From contig JAJYXB010000001.1 in the NCBI GenBank assembly GCA_021791195.1, positions 1 through 46,551 on the forward strand: 46,551 bases of DNA, in the 5' to 3' direction. A program made the translations under genes and the position numbers. The notes under the pieces are model-generated. The model saw only the letters and a list, made by a program, of their open reading frames with translations, had not been told where the DNA came from and did no database searches. This document shows, one piece after another, positions 31,555 through 39,639 of this stretch; position 1 is the stretch's first letter, and each line of letters opens with the position of its first letter. This DNA comes from Actinomycetes bacterium (GTDB lineage Bacteria; Actinomycetota; Thermoleophilia; BMS3ABIN01).

Positions 31555-34500
31555 ATGAAGGTGGGGCAGATCGATTTAAAGATTAAGCTGATTGCGGCTT
31601 TTTATATTCTGGCGCTGCTGGTACTTATCGTGCCCGCGAGTGGCCTGGCCAGCCGGGTCTCACCGGCTCTCTTGGCAGCTGGCAATACGCAATCTTCCCT
31701 TGTTTCTCTTCCCCAGGGGAAATCTTCCCTGGCTGACATGGGACAGGACTTGGGGAAAGTTCCCGGCAGCATGCCAATCAGGCTGGTTGTGCTCCTGTCG
31801 CTGCGTGATGAGCGCGGCCTAAAAGATCTGATCGCTGCTCAAAACACACCCGGTTCCGCGGACTATCACAAGTTTCTTTCGCCAGAGCAGTTTCTGGACC
31901 GGTTCGGACCAACCCAGCAAAATTATGATTCTGTTGCCAATTTTCTGGTCCAAAATGGCTTTGCCATCGAAAAGACCCCTAACCGGCAGCTGATAACTGC
32001 TACGGGGACGGCGGTCCAAGCCGAGCAGGCGTTTAACACAGAACTGCACAGCTACAAGATCAAAGGCAAAGAGGAATATGCAAACGTAACTGCGCCTCAG
32101 ATACCTGTGTGGCTGTCCGGCATTATCAAGGGAGTACAGGGACTTGATTCCAGGAAGCTGAGCACGGCTGTCAGGCACTCAGCCAACCCGGCGGCCGTTC
32201 AGCAATCAGGAAGCACTTCTGGTTACACGCCTTTGCAGATCGAAACAGCATACGATTATCCGATCTTGCACGGCTCCAACGGCAGCGGCAGGACAATCGC
32301 CGTAGCGGCGGCCGGTGACTTCTATGATTCCGACCTGCAGGCTTTTGAGACCCGGTTCGGATACCAGGCCGCCGTAACCCGTCAGTGGAAATTAGGAAAC
32401 CCGGTCGTCGATGACATGGAGACCACGATGGACGTGGAATGGTCCACAGCGCTGGCCACCGGCGCCAATGAACTCGTTTACATTATCCCCGCCACCAACG
32501 GCAGCGCCTCCTTGAGCGATTTTACCACTGAATATAACCAGATCGTCACTGACAACAAAGCCGATGCAGTCACCTCGTCCTGGGGAGCATGCGAAATTTC
32601 AACCGGCGCCAGCCTGATGGCCCAGGATGACAGTATCTTCATGCAGGGCGTTGCTCAAGGTCAAACGTGGTTTGTAGTCAGTGGCGACTACGGCTGCAAC
32701 TGCGACGCAGATGGCAGTTTTGGTGTTCAATATCCCGCTTCCTCCCCCTATGTCACTGCCATGGGCGGCACCACGCTTCAGCTAAACAGCTCCGGCGGGA
32801 TTGCCAGTGAGATTGCCTGGAATGATCATCAAGGCCTTTCATCCAAGGATGCCACAGGAGGGGGGACCTCACTATTTGAGTCGCTTCCGTCCTGGGAATA
32901 CGGCTCTTCGTATTTTGCCAACGGCAGGAGGTGGAATTCGGATTTTGCCATGGACGCTGATTATCTCAACAGCGGCATGCTGACGGTGTATAACGGTACT
33001 TGGTACTCTGCCGGCGGAACCAGTATTGATGCCCCGTTTGCCTCTGCTCTGGCGGCGGAGGTCGGGCAGCACTGGAATAAGCGGTTGGGCATCTTTGCCG
33101 CCCGGATTAACCAGTTGGCGAACTCGTCTGACTACTCCAGGGTGCTTCATGACATTACTTCCGGAGACAATAGCGGATTTTATACAGCTTTCTCTCTGGC
33201 CGTCTCTCCAAATTACTCAACGGATCAGACTCTTTTTGCCGGCACTGGCGGCGGTGGCGCCTTAAAGTCTACTGACGGCGGCTCAAACTGGAGCGCGGTA
33301 AATACCGGCCTGGCCAACAACTTGTATGTTTACTCCCTGGCCGTATCGCCGGCCTTCGCCACCGACCACACCCTCTTTGCCGGCACATACGGCGGCGGCG
33401 TCTTTAAGTCCACCGACGGCGGCTCAAACTGGAGCGCGGTCAACACGGGCCTGACTAACATGTATGTCTACTCCCTGGCCGTGTCGCCGGGCTTCGCCAC
33501 CGACCACACCCTCTTTGCCGGTAGCTACGCCGGCGCCTTTAAGTCTACCGATGGCGGCGCCAGCTGGAACGCCGCAAACAGCGGGTTTCCTGCTAACACG
33601 AGTATTCAATCCCTGGCCGTATCGCCGGACTTCGCCGCCGATCACACCATTTTTGCCGGCACCAGGGCCAGTGGCGTCTATAAGTCAACCGACGCCGGCG
33701 CCAGCTGGAGCGCGGTAAATACAGGGCTTACCGACATGGGAATATGGGCGCTGGCCGTATCGCCGGGCTTTGCCACCGACCACACCCTCTTTGCCGGCAC
33801 CACTACCGGCGTCTTTAAGTCAACCGACGCCGGCGCCAGCTGGAGCGCGGTAAATACGGGGCTTACCAACACGGACATTGACTCCAACTCATTGATTCTC
33901 TCCCCGAACTTTGCCAACGACCAAACTATCTTTGCCGGCACTTACGGCGGCGGCGTCTTTAAGTCAACCGACGCCGGCGCCAGCTGGAGCGCTAGCGGGT
34001 TTTCTGGCGTGGATATTTGGGCGCTGGCCATCTCCCCAAACTATGCCAGCGACAACACCATCTTTGCCGGCCCCAACAGCGGCAGCGTCTATAAATCAGC
34101 CGATGGCGGCGCCAGCTGGACTGCGGCAAATAGTGGATTTGCCAGTGGATATTATTCGGCGCCTGGCTGGGATCCGCCGACCGGGTGGGGCAGCCCGGAT
34201 GGTTACATGCTCATGTCGCTCTTTGAGCCCGATACGACTCCGCCGACAGTTAGCAACGTGCTGCCCACAGGCAGCATTGACACAACAACAACAACGATCA
34301 GCGCCGACTACTCCGATTCCGGCTCCGGTATCAACACCAACTCCGTGATTGTTAAATTGGACGGCTCGGCGCTCTCCGGCTGCACGGTTACAGTCACACA
34401 TGTTTCCTGTCCGGCCAGCGCTTTGGCCCATGGTGCCCACACCATCAGCGGCTCTGTTTCCGACAACGCCGGCAATACCGCTTCAATAAACGGCTCCTTC

Positions 34501-35769
34501 ACGGTGGTGCCGCGCGACTACTACTGGACCTGGTACGATAATGTTTACGGCGTCAACTGGGTGCTGTTGGCCAACCCGCCAGGCGCCGCTGCCAGTCTGA
34601 ACTTTAGCCTTTCCATTGCCGGCACCCCCAGGTCGCTGCCTGGCGGCGGGGTGGTGGCTCCGGGTAAGATCATTACCCCCACTTACCCCGGAATCATGGG
34701 CGGCCCGGTTGTAGCCAGCTCCCTTACCGGAGGCAATGGCATCGTTTCCCAGCGGGTCCTGTGGGCGGGCGGCAGTTCCCTGGAAGAAGTGCCGGGCAGC
34801 GGGGCGTCAAAACTCTCCGACCACTACTACTGGACCTGGTATGATCAGTCAAGCTCCGGCTTCACAAACTGGATACTGATTGCCAACCCCTCGGCCACCG
34901 AGTCGGTGCACGCGGTCATCTCCTTTACCAACCTGGCCGACGGCCAGCCGGTAAGCCAAGCCAGCGACATCGCTCCAGGGGGCAACTGGAATCCCACCTT
35001 CCCCGGCAAGATGGGCGGTCCGGTAGAGGTAAAGGCCTACCTTACGGGTGGCACCTGGCCCGCCGAGAAGCGCAACGTCATCGCCTCCCAGCGCGTTCTT
35101 TCCAGCGGCGGCTCCGCCTTTAACGAGGTCCCCGGCATCCCGGCGGCCCAGCTGTCTGACCGCTACCTGTGGACCTGGTACGACAATAAGTCCCCGGGAG
35201 CCAGTGACTGGGTGCTGATCGCTAACCCGGGTGTTGATAGCAGCGGCAATCCCCAGGGAACCGTCACCGCCCACATCAGGATCGCCGGCGTCTCTTATGG
35301 ACCGTACACCATCGCCCCGGGCAATAACGTCACGCCCACCTTCCCTGGCGAGATAGGCGGCCCGGTCGAGGTCTGGACCGACTCCGGCAACGTTATCGCC
35401 TCCCAGCGCAGCCTCTTTGGCCCCTCCTTTGAAGAGGTGCCCGGTCTGGCAGCCTCTCAGAGCGGCGGTTACTCGGCGCTGGCCGCCAGTTATTACTGGA
35501 CCTGGTACGACCAACAGAGCCCGGGCATGAGCAACTGGGTGCTCGTGGTCAACCCGGGCAGCACCACGGTTAACAATGTCACAGTCAAGATTGCAGGCAC
35601 CACCGTCTGGGGTCCGGCCAACCTCGGCCCCGGCCAGAGCGTTACGCCTAGCTTCCCCGGCCTGATTGGCGGCCCGGTGGAAGTTGATGCCAGCGGTCCG
35701 GTAGTGGCTTCACAGCGGGTCCTTTATAACGGCTACTTTAACGAGGTGCTGGGGAGCGTGCTGGGCTAA
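31555..35769 (+). CDS. Secreted S53 (kumamolisin-like) peptidase with inserted seven-repeat propeller and WTWYD modules
   Basis: About 1404 residues from ATG 31555; the frame extends to TTG 31519 without a ribosome site. A signal peptide is followed by a pro-kumamolisin domain (about 70-190) and an S53 catalytic domain with E289 and D293 (E-T-T-M-D), oxyanion D378 (S-G-D-Y-G) and nucleophile S490 (G-G-T-S). After H-D-I-T-S-G-D-N-S-G the peptidase is interrupted by seven BNR-like repeats (about 544-862; S-L-A-V-S-P, T-L-F-A-G, K-S-T-D-G-G, W-S-A-V-N-T-G-L). It then resumes with A-P-G-W-D-P-P-T-G-W-G-S-P. An Ig-like domain (about 892-985) and four WTWYD modules complete it. It is probably an acid-type protease held at the surface, with a lectin- or protein-binding propeller. 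Confidence 0.9.
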   Translation: MKVGQIDLKIKLIAAFYILALLVLIVPASGLASRVSPALLAAGNTQSSLVSLPQGKSSLADMGQDLGKVPGSMPIRLVVLLSLRDERGLKDLIAAQNTPGSADYHKFLSPEQFLDRFGPTQQNYDSVANFLVQNGFAIEKTPNRQLITATGTAVQAEQAFNTELHSYKIKGKEEYANVTAPQIPVWLSGIIKGVQGLDSRKLSTAVRHSANPAAVQQSGSTSGYTPLQIETAYDYPILHGSNGSGRTIAVAAAGDFYDSDLQAFETRFGYQAAVTRQWKLGNPVVDDMETTMDVEWSTALATGANELVYIIPATNGSASLSDFTTEYNQIVTDNKADAVTSSWGACEISTGASLMAQDDSIFMQGVAQGQTWFVVSGDYGCNCDADGSFGVQYPASSPYVTAMGGTTLQLNSSGGIASEIAWNDHQGLSSKDATGGGTSLFESLPSWEYGSSYFANGRRWNSDFAMDADYLNSGMLTVYNGTWYSAGGTSIDAPFASALAAEVGQHWNKRLGIFAARINQLANSSDYSRVLHDITSGDNSGFYTAFSLAVSPNYSTDQTLFAGTGGGGALKSTDGGSNWSAVNTGLANNLYVYSLAVSPAFATDHTLFAGTYGGGVFKSTDGGSNWSAVNTGLTNMYVYSLAVSPGFATDHTLFAGSYAGAFKSTDGGASWNAANSGFPANTSIQSLAVSPDFAADHTIFAGTRASGVYKSTDAGASWSAVNTGLTDMGIWALAVSPGFATDHTLFAGTTTGVFKSTDAGASWSAVNTGLTNTDIDSNSLILSPNFANDQTIFAGTYGGGVFKSTDAGASWSASGFSGVDIWALAISPNYASDNTIFAGPNSGSVYKSADGGASWTAANSGFASGYYSAPGWDPPTGWGSPDGYMLMSLFEPDTTPPTVSNVLPTGSIDTTTTTISADYSDSGSGINTNSVIVKLDGSALSGCTVTVTHVSCPASALAHGAHTISGSVSDNAGNTASINGSFTVVPRDYYWTWYDNVYGVNWVLLANPPGAAASLNFSLSIAGTPRSLPGGGVVAPGKIITPTYPGIMGGPVVASSLTGGNGIVSQRVLWAGGSSLEEVPGSGASKLSDHYYWTWYDQSSSGFTNWILIANPSATESVHAVISFTNLADGQPVSQASDIAPGGNWNPTFPGKMGGPVEVKAYLTGGTWPAEKRNVIASQRVLSSGGSAFNEVPGIPAAQLSDRYLWTWYDNKSPGASDWVLIANPGVDSSGNPQGTVTAHIRIAGVSYGPYTIAPGNNVTPTFPGEIGGPVEVWTDSGNVIASQRSLFGPSFEEVPGLAASQSGGYSALAASYYWTWYDQQSPGMSNWVLVVNPGSTTVNNVTVKIAGTTVWGPANLGPGQSVTPSFPGLIGGPVEVDASGPVVASQRVLYNGYFNEVLGSVLG
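33186..34145 (+). repeat. Seven tandem BNR-like repeats (about 135 bp each)
   Basis: Seven repeats of about 43-48 residues, each with L-A-V-S-P, L/I-F-A-G, K-S-T-D-G/A-G and W-S-A motifs. Seven is the number of blades in a closed propeller. DNA segments such as the one encoding KSTDAGASWSAVNTGL are nearly identical between copies 4 and 5. Confidence 0.85.
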
Positions 35770-35928
35770 AAGAGAGGCTACAATCATCGTTAATCAAGAG
35801 GTCGGCCTGAGCCAGCCCTCCTTTTGCCTGGTGCGCCCGGCCGGGCGCGCCGGAAAAGAAGGCCATTATCTTCAAAGTCCGGTACCCGCACGGAAGTTAA
35901 AAGTTACAACGCTGAGAAGGGGTGAACG

Positions 35929-36226
35929 CTAAACTTTGGTGGGGTTGTACTTACCGGCCTCTTTGACAACTTTGTCACCAATGTCGAACTCCCCAAATTT
36001 TCTTGCCCAGACGGACTCGCTTTTGCTCCCCGTTGTCGAGTGTAACCACGACGTAATAGGAGATACTTGAGCCACCAGCGTCACTGCCTTCAATCTCGCT
36101 CGTGTCCTTGACGGTTACTATTCCCTGCCAGGCTCCAGCTTTCATCTTTTTCAGTATCAGCCATGCGATTACGCTGATGACAATCAGCGTACCAACGACC
36201 GTGATGATTGCTACTACTGCTCCCAT
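35929..36226 (-). pseudogene. Small membrane protein gene with apparent frameshift
   Basis: ATG 36226 has GGAGG seven bases upstream. The N-terminal part has one hydrophobic helix (V-V-A-I-I-T-V-V-G-T-L-I-V-I-S-V) and a soluble domain with Y-Y-V-V-V-T-L-D-N-G-E-Q. As read it stops at 35975 after L-G-K-K-I-W. A shift within AAAATTT (about 36000) would continue as F-G-E-F-D-I-G-D-K-V-V-K-E-A-G-K-Y, with a TAG at 35929. That second version looks like a natural protein end, so an extra A is likely, either a real mutation or a sequencing error. Function is unknown. Confidence 0.65.
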
Positions 36227-36330
36227 CTTTCTCCCTCCATGTTTTAGCTTCCCCAGGCTTATAACCGCAAAAGACGCAAGGGAAACGGGGCGTGGCGCCG
36301 ATTGCCGCCTGATTTCTTCAAACATAACTT

Positions 36331-36358
36331 TTGACAGTAACTCGCCGAAAGGTATTAC
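36331..36358 (+). promoter_or_regulatory. Promoter of the membrane protein gene with structured leader
   Basis: Perfect TTGACA (36331-36336), 16-bp spacer, TATTAC (36353-36358). The TTG of this box is also the first codon of the longest open frame, so that longer start is not used. Confidence 0.65.
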
Positions 36359-36365
36359 AGGACAA

Positions 36366-36543
36366 GATCCCAGGGTTGCTTATTCCGCCGGCTGGGCATC
36401 TATCCCCCGTCAGCGGACATCTGCCGATCAAAGATGCATGCAGGTGTGGCGGCCGAAGAATAGGTAAGCTCAACCGGGGGCAGGCAGGGGACAGCCGCCG
36501 GGCTGCTCTTTGGGATTTCCGAGGGTTTTGGAGGCAGAACAAC
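36366..36543 (+). ncRNA. Structured 5' leader, candidate regulatory RNA or riboswitch
   Basis: A long helix pairs GCTTA-TTC-GCCG (36378-36390) with CGGC-GAA-TAAGC (36450-36469). It encloses hairpin GCTG/CAGC (36391-36394, 36411-36414) and hairpin ACATCTGC/GCAGGTGT (36417-36424, 36440-36447). The first loop holds CCCCCG (36404-36409), which can pair with CGGGGG (36475-36480) to make a pseudoknot. A further hairpin CAGCC/GGCTG (36492-36505) lies before the ribosome site. I could not assign it to a known riboswitch class. Confidence 0.5.
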
Positions 36544-37485
36544 ATTTCCGGACAGTCAGACAAACCCGAACCGCCGCCCGGCACCAACTTCGCCCGGGTT
36601 CATACGTTGCCTTCTGCCGCCACGGCGCCGCTGGCTCCAGCGGCGGCGGATGAAGGCGAGGGCTGGCAGTGGCGCATTGACCTAAAGTGGATATTTGCCA
36701 TACCGTTCACGTTCTTCCTCATCCTGTCGCTGGCGCTTTTCACGCTTTTCCGGCTCACCGGAGAGCAGCAGGCGGAGGGCATCATTGCGGCGATGAACGC
36801 GCCGATCGTGGCGCAGCCGCAGTTCAGGGACGATCTGTCCGTGGGGGCTCCGGAGCTTTATAAATTCCTCGACAGCCCGGGCTTCGCCGCCGCGGTATAC
36901 CAGAACCCCGACCGGCTCCAGAACCGGATCGGCACCATCCCCGACAATCTCACTGCCGCAAACCTGCCGCCGGCTGCCCCGCAGACGCCGGCGGGCAGCG
37001 GCTCCGCGGGCTCTGGGCTGGGCGGCTCCGGCAGCGCCTACCGGGCGGCGCTCGGCATCTACAGCTCCCCGATGTGGTTCCTGAGCAGCGGTGTGCACAT
37101 CACTGTCGGCAAGATCCTGGCGATAATGATCGTCCTCCTGCTGGTGACCGGCATCCCGCTGGTCATTTTCAGCCGGCGGCTGGGAAAGGCGGTCAGCATC
37201 GGCGCCAGCCTGGCGGTGGCCAGCTGGCTTCCCTATCTGTTCCTGACGCTGGTCAGCCGGGGGCTGAACGGCTGGGTCACGGACGGCGGCGTCCAGGCGC
37301 AGACCGGCCAGCAGCGGCTGCTCAAGGATGCGATGAGGCCGTTTTTTGACGGGGTGTTCGCGGAGGCTTCCAGGGTTTACCGGTACTTCTCGGTGGGGGC
37401 GCTGCTGTTCCTCGCCGCGGCCGCGATCGCCTACCTGATTCTGAAGCTGCGGCCGGGCGGCTATCCGGACAGGCGCCGGGCCTGA
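36544..37485 (+). CDS. Membrane protein of unknown function
   Basis: About 313 residues if translation begins at ATT 36544, which has GGAGG (36530-36534) nine bases upstream. No ATG, GTG or TTG has comparable support. The N-terminal 60 residues are Pro/Ala-rich and cytoplasmic. A first helix (W-I-F-A-I-P-F-T-F-F-L-I-L) is followed by a ~130-residue extracytoplasmic loop with Gly/Ser linker, then three more helices. No enzyme motif was seen. The consensus promoter and structured leader suggest it is regulated by a signal. If the true start is a TTG at 36605, the protein is about 20 residues shorter. Confidence 0.7.
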   Translation: MSGQSDKPEPPPGTNFARVHTLPSAATAPLAPAAADEGEGWQWRIDLKWIFAIPFTFFLILSLALFTLFRLTGEQQAEGIIAAMNAPIVAQPQFRDDLSVGAPELYKFLDSPGFAAAVYQNPDRLQNRIGTIPDNLTAANLPPAAPQTPAGSGSAGSGLGGSGSAYRAALGIYSSPMWFLSSGVHITVGKILAIMIVLLLVTGIPLVIFSRRLGKAVSIGASLAVASWLPYLFLTLVSRGLNGWVTDGGVQAQTGQQRLLKDAMRPFFDGVFAEASRVYRYFSVGALLFLAAAAIAYLILKLRPGGYPDRRRA

Positions 37486-37520
37486 CCTGGCGGCAAATCC
37501 TCAGACGGGACATCCCTGTG

Positions 37521-38330
37521 TTACAGCTGCTGGCGGCGGCTTTTGGTTACCCGCCAGCCGAACCTGGGCAGCGCCAGCATCCGGCGGTAACGGCTCGGTT
37601 CCAGCCACAGCCGGTAGAGCCACTCCAGGCCCGCTTTCCTCAGCGGCCCCGGCGCCCGGGGGACATCTCCGGAGATGAAGTCGAAAGCGCCGCCGACGCC
37701 GATCGCCACCCGAACGCCGGTGAGCCGGTCGCGGTTGCGCTCGATCCAGAAATCCTGTTTGGGACAGCCGTAGGCGACCGCCAGCACGGCGGCGCCCGAT
37801 TCATTGATAGCCCGGACGGTCTGTGGGTCGGTCTCGGGGCCGGGATCGTTGCTGCTGGTGCCGGCAATGCGGCAGCCGGGGAACCGGGCGCTCAGGTTTT
37901 TGGCTGCCTGCTCGGCCACGCCGGGCGCGCCGCCCAGCAGAAAGATGCTTTCCTCACGCCGGGACAGCAGGCGGCAGATGTGCGGCAGCAGGTCGGTGCC
38001 GGTAACGCGCGCCGCAATCGGCTTTCCCAGCAGCCGCGAGGCCCAGACGATGCCGATGCCATCCGGCACGTTCAGCTCGGTGCGGTTGAGCAGGCGTTTG
38101 AGCCGCGGGCTGCCGTCCGCCAGCATCACATATTCCGGATTGACGGTCACCACCTGCTTGCATCCCGGCGCATCGAGCATCGCCGTGATGCGTGCCATGG
38201 CGCCTTCGGTGGTGGTGCGGTCGATGTTGACGCCGAGCACCGCGACCTGGGGTCGCTGGAGCTGCCACTCCCAACCGGTTTCTAGGCTATCGTCAGACAT
38301 TGTTGCCGCCATGTCTTCAACTGTCTTCAT
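37521..38330 (-). CDS. WecG/TagA/CpsF family glycosyltransferase (GT26)
   Basis: 269 residues. Family motifs are V-T-V-N-P-E-Y-V, V-P-D-G-I-G-I-V, L-L-G-G-A-P-G-V-A-E, Y-G-C-P-K-Q-D-F-W-I and G-V-G-G-A-F-D-F-I-S-G with R-A-P. Members transfer N-acetylmannosamine or similar sugars to GlcNAc-diphospho-undecaprenol, an early step of wall teichoic acid or other wall glycans. The start overlaps the end of the upstream GT4 gene by 14 bp, so the two are coupled. The gene is separate from the main polysaccharide locus by the island and the S53 peptidase. Confidence 0.93.
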   Translation of the reverse strand: MKTVEDMAATMSDDSLETGWEWQLQRPQVAVLGVNIDRTTTEGAMARITAMLDAPGCKQVVTVNPEYVMLADGSPRLKRLLNRTELNVPDGIGIVWASRLLGKPIAARVTGTDLLPHICRLLSRREESIFLLGGAPGVAEQAAKNLSARFPGCRIAGTSSNDPGPETDPQTVRAINESGAAVLAVAYGCPKQDFWIERNRDRLTGVRVAIGVGGAFDFISGDVPRAPGPLRKAGLEWLYRLWLEPSRYRRMLALPRFGWRVTKSRRQQL

Positions 38331-39435
38331 GATCCGCGAGCACCTGCCTGTAGACCTCGATTATATCCTCAGCCACCCGTCCCCAATCATACCGGGAAGC
38401 GGTCGCCTGCGCCCGGGCGCCGATCTTGGCCAGGCGCCCGTCCGGCAGTTCGAGGGCGGCGGCGACGGCAGCGGCTGCCGTTGCCGGTGTGGAGAAATCC
38501 GTCAAAAAGCCGTTCTCGCCGCTGTGGACGAAGCCGCGGAAGGCCTCGATATCGTTGAGCACCGGCACTGTGCCGCTGGCCATCGCCTCCATCGCCGAGA
38601 GGCCGAAAGCCTCATTCTCCGCCGCGGAGACAAACAGGCGGGCCTGGCTGAGGCGATCCAGCATCTGCCCGTGCGGCAGCTCGCCGGTGAAGGTGACGCT
38701 GTCCTCAATCCCCAACGCCGCCATGCGGGCCTCCAGCCCGCCGCGCAGACCCTCCCAGTCGGGTCCGACGACCGTCAGCCGCGCCTGGGGCCGGGTCTGG
38801 CCCAGCGCGGCCATCATTTCTATCAGCCTGTCAACACGTTTATTTTTGGAGATACGGCCGATGAAGAGCAGTTTCTCGCCGTCGATCCGCTTTTCCAGGC
38901 CGGCAAAGCCGCTGAAATCGATGCCGTTGGCCACCAGGGTCAGCCGTGGCGCCACCGGGGCGAACATCGCTTCATCCCGGGGGCTCGAGGCGATGACGCG
39001 GTCTACGCCGTGAAGCGCCATCCGCGTGACTGTATGGAAATACGCCCGTTTCAGGGAGGGAAACCAGGCGGTGTGGAAGAAACCCCCGTGCGTTGACAGG
39101 ACTACCGGTTTGCCATGGAAACGGCGGCCGCTGCCCAGGAGGTCGATAAAGAAATCGACCCCGTGCACATGGATGAGATCGTAGCGCGGTAGCAGCTGCA
39201 GCAGGCGCGGCGCCACGAAGTAACGCGCCGTTCCCAGCGATGGCAGCCGGATGACGTCGATGCCTGCTACGTTCTGGTAGGGCGGCAGTGGCTTCCGGCT
39301 CTTGAACAGGTAACCCAGCGTGGCCACATCGGAGCGGTGTCCGCGCTCCTTCAACTCGCGGCAAAGGCTGGAAACATAGGTTTCCATTCCACCGGTGCCG
39401 GGGAAATATTGCCTGACTACCTGAAGAATCTTCAC
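38317..39435 (-). CDS. Glycosyltransferase family 4 (GT-B)
   Basis: 372 residues. The N-terminus I-L-Q-V-V-R-Q-Y-F-P-G-T-G-G-M-E-T-Y has the GT4 glycine loop. The donor domain has L-F-I-G-R-I-S-K-N-K-R-V-D, V-V-G-P, and E-A-F-G-L-S-A-M-E-A-M-A-S-G (the E-x7-E motif). It is the first gene of a two-gene leftward unit with the TagA-like enzyme, and probably adds the next sugar to the same lipid-linked intermediate. The ATG directly precedes the conserved core. Confidence 0.93.
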   Translation of the reverse strand: MKILQVVRQYFPGTGGMETYVSSLCRELKERGHRSDVATLGYLFKSRKPLPPYQNVAGIDVIRLPSLGTARYFVAPRLLQLLPRYDLIHVHGVDFFIDLLGSGRRFHGKPVVLSTHGGFFHTAWFPSLKRAYFHTVTRMALHGVDRVIASSPRDEAMFAPVAPRLTLVANGIDFSGFAGLEKRIDGEKLLFIGRISKNKRVDRLIEMMAALGQTRPQARLTVVGPDWEGLRGGLEARMAALGIEDSVTFTGELPHGQMLDRLSQARLFVSAAENEAFGLSAMEAMASGTVPVLNDIEAFRGFVHSGENGFLTDFSTPATAAAAVAAALELPDGRLAKIGARAQATASRYDWGRVAEDIIEVYRQVLADHEDS

Positions 39436-39495
39436 AATCCAAGAGTTTATATGAAAACAGGCTGGATGGCCGCCTTGCAGGAAAGCAGCGCGGCA

Positions 39496-39524
39496 TTGAA
39501 ATAATTATGGCCTGGCCGGTATAC
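39496..39524 (+). promoter_or_regulatory. Candidate promoter of the lipoprotein gene
   Basis: TTGAAA (39496-39501), 17-bp spacer, GTATAC (39519-39524), 116 bp upstream of the ATG at 39640. The -10 is a weak match. Confidence 0.35.
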
Positions 39525-39639
39525 TGGCTGCTAACCGGCGAATCGGCCCACAATACTTCAACCGCGGAGTGCCGCATTCGGGCGGCGCCTCAGCGAATCA
39601 CATACAAGTTTTATCTAACCGGACAGAAAGGCGAAGACC

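Noticed and set aside
36245-36310. GACGCAA-containing segment as a c-di-GMP riboswitch
   Set aside because: Only a few bases match the conserved core and the expected helices do not form; it also precedes the promoter.
36331-36543. N-terminal extension of the membrane protein from TTG 36331
   Set aside because: The TTG is part of a consensus -35 box and the extension covers the structured leader.
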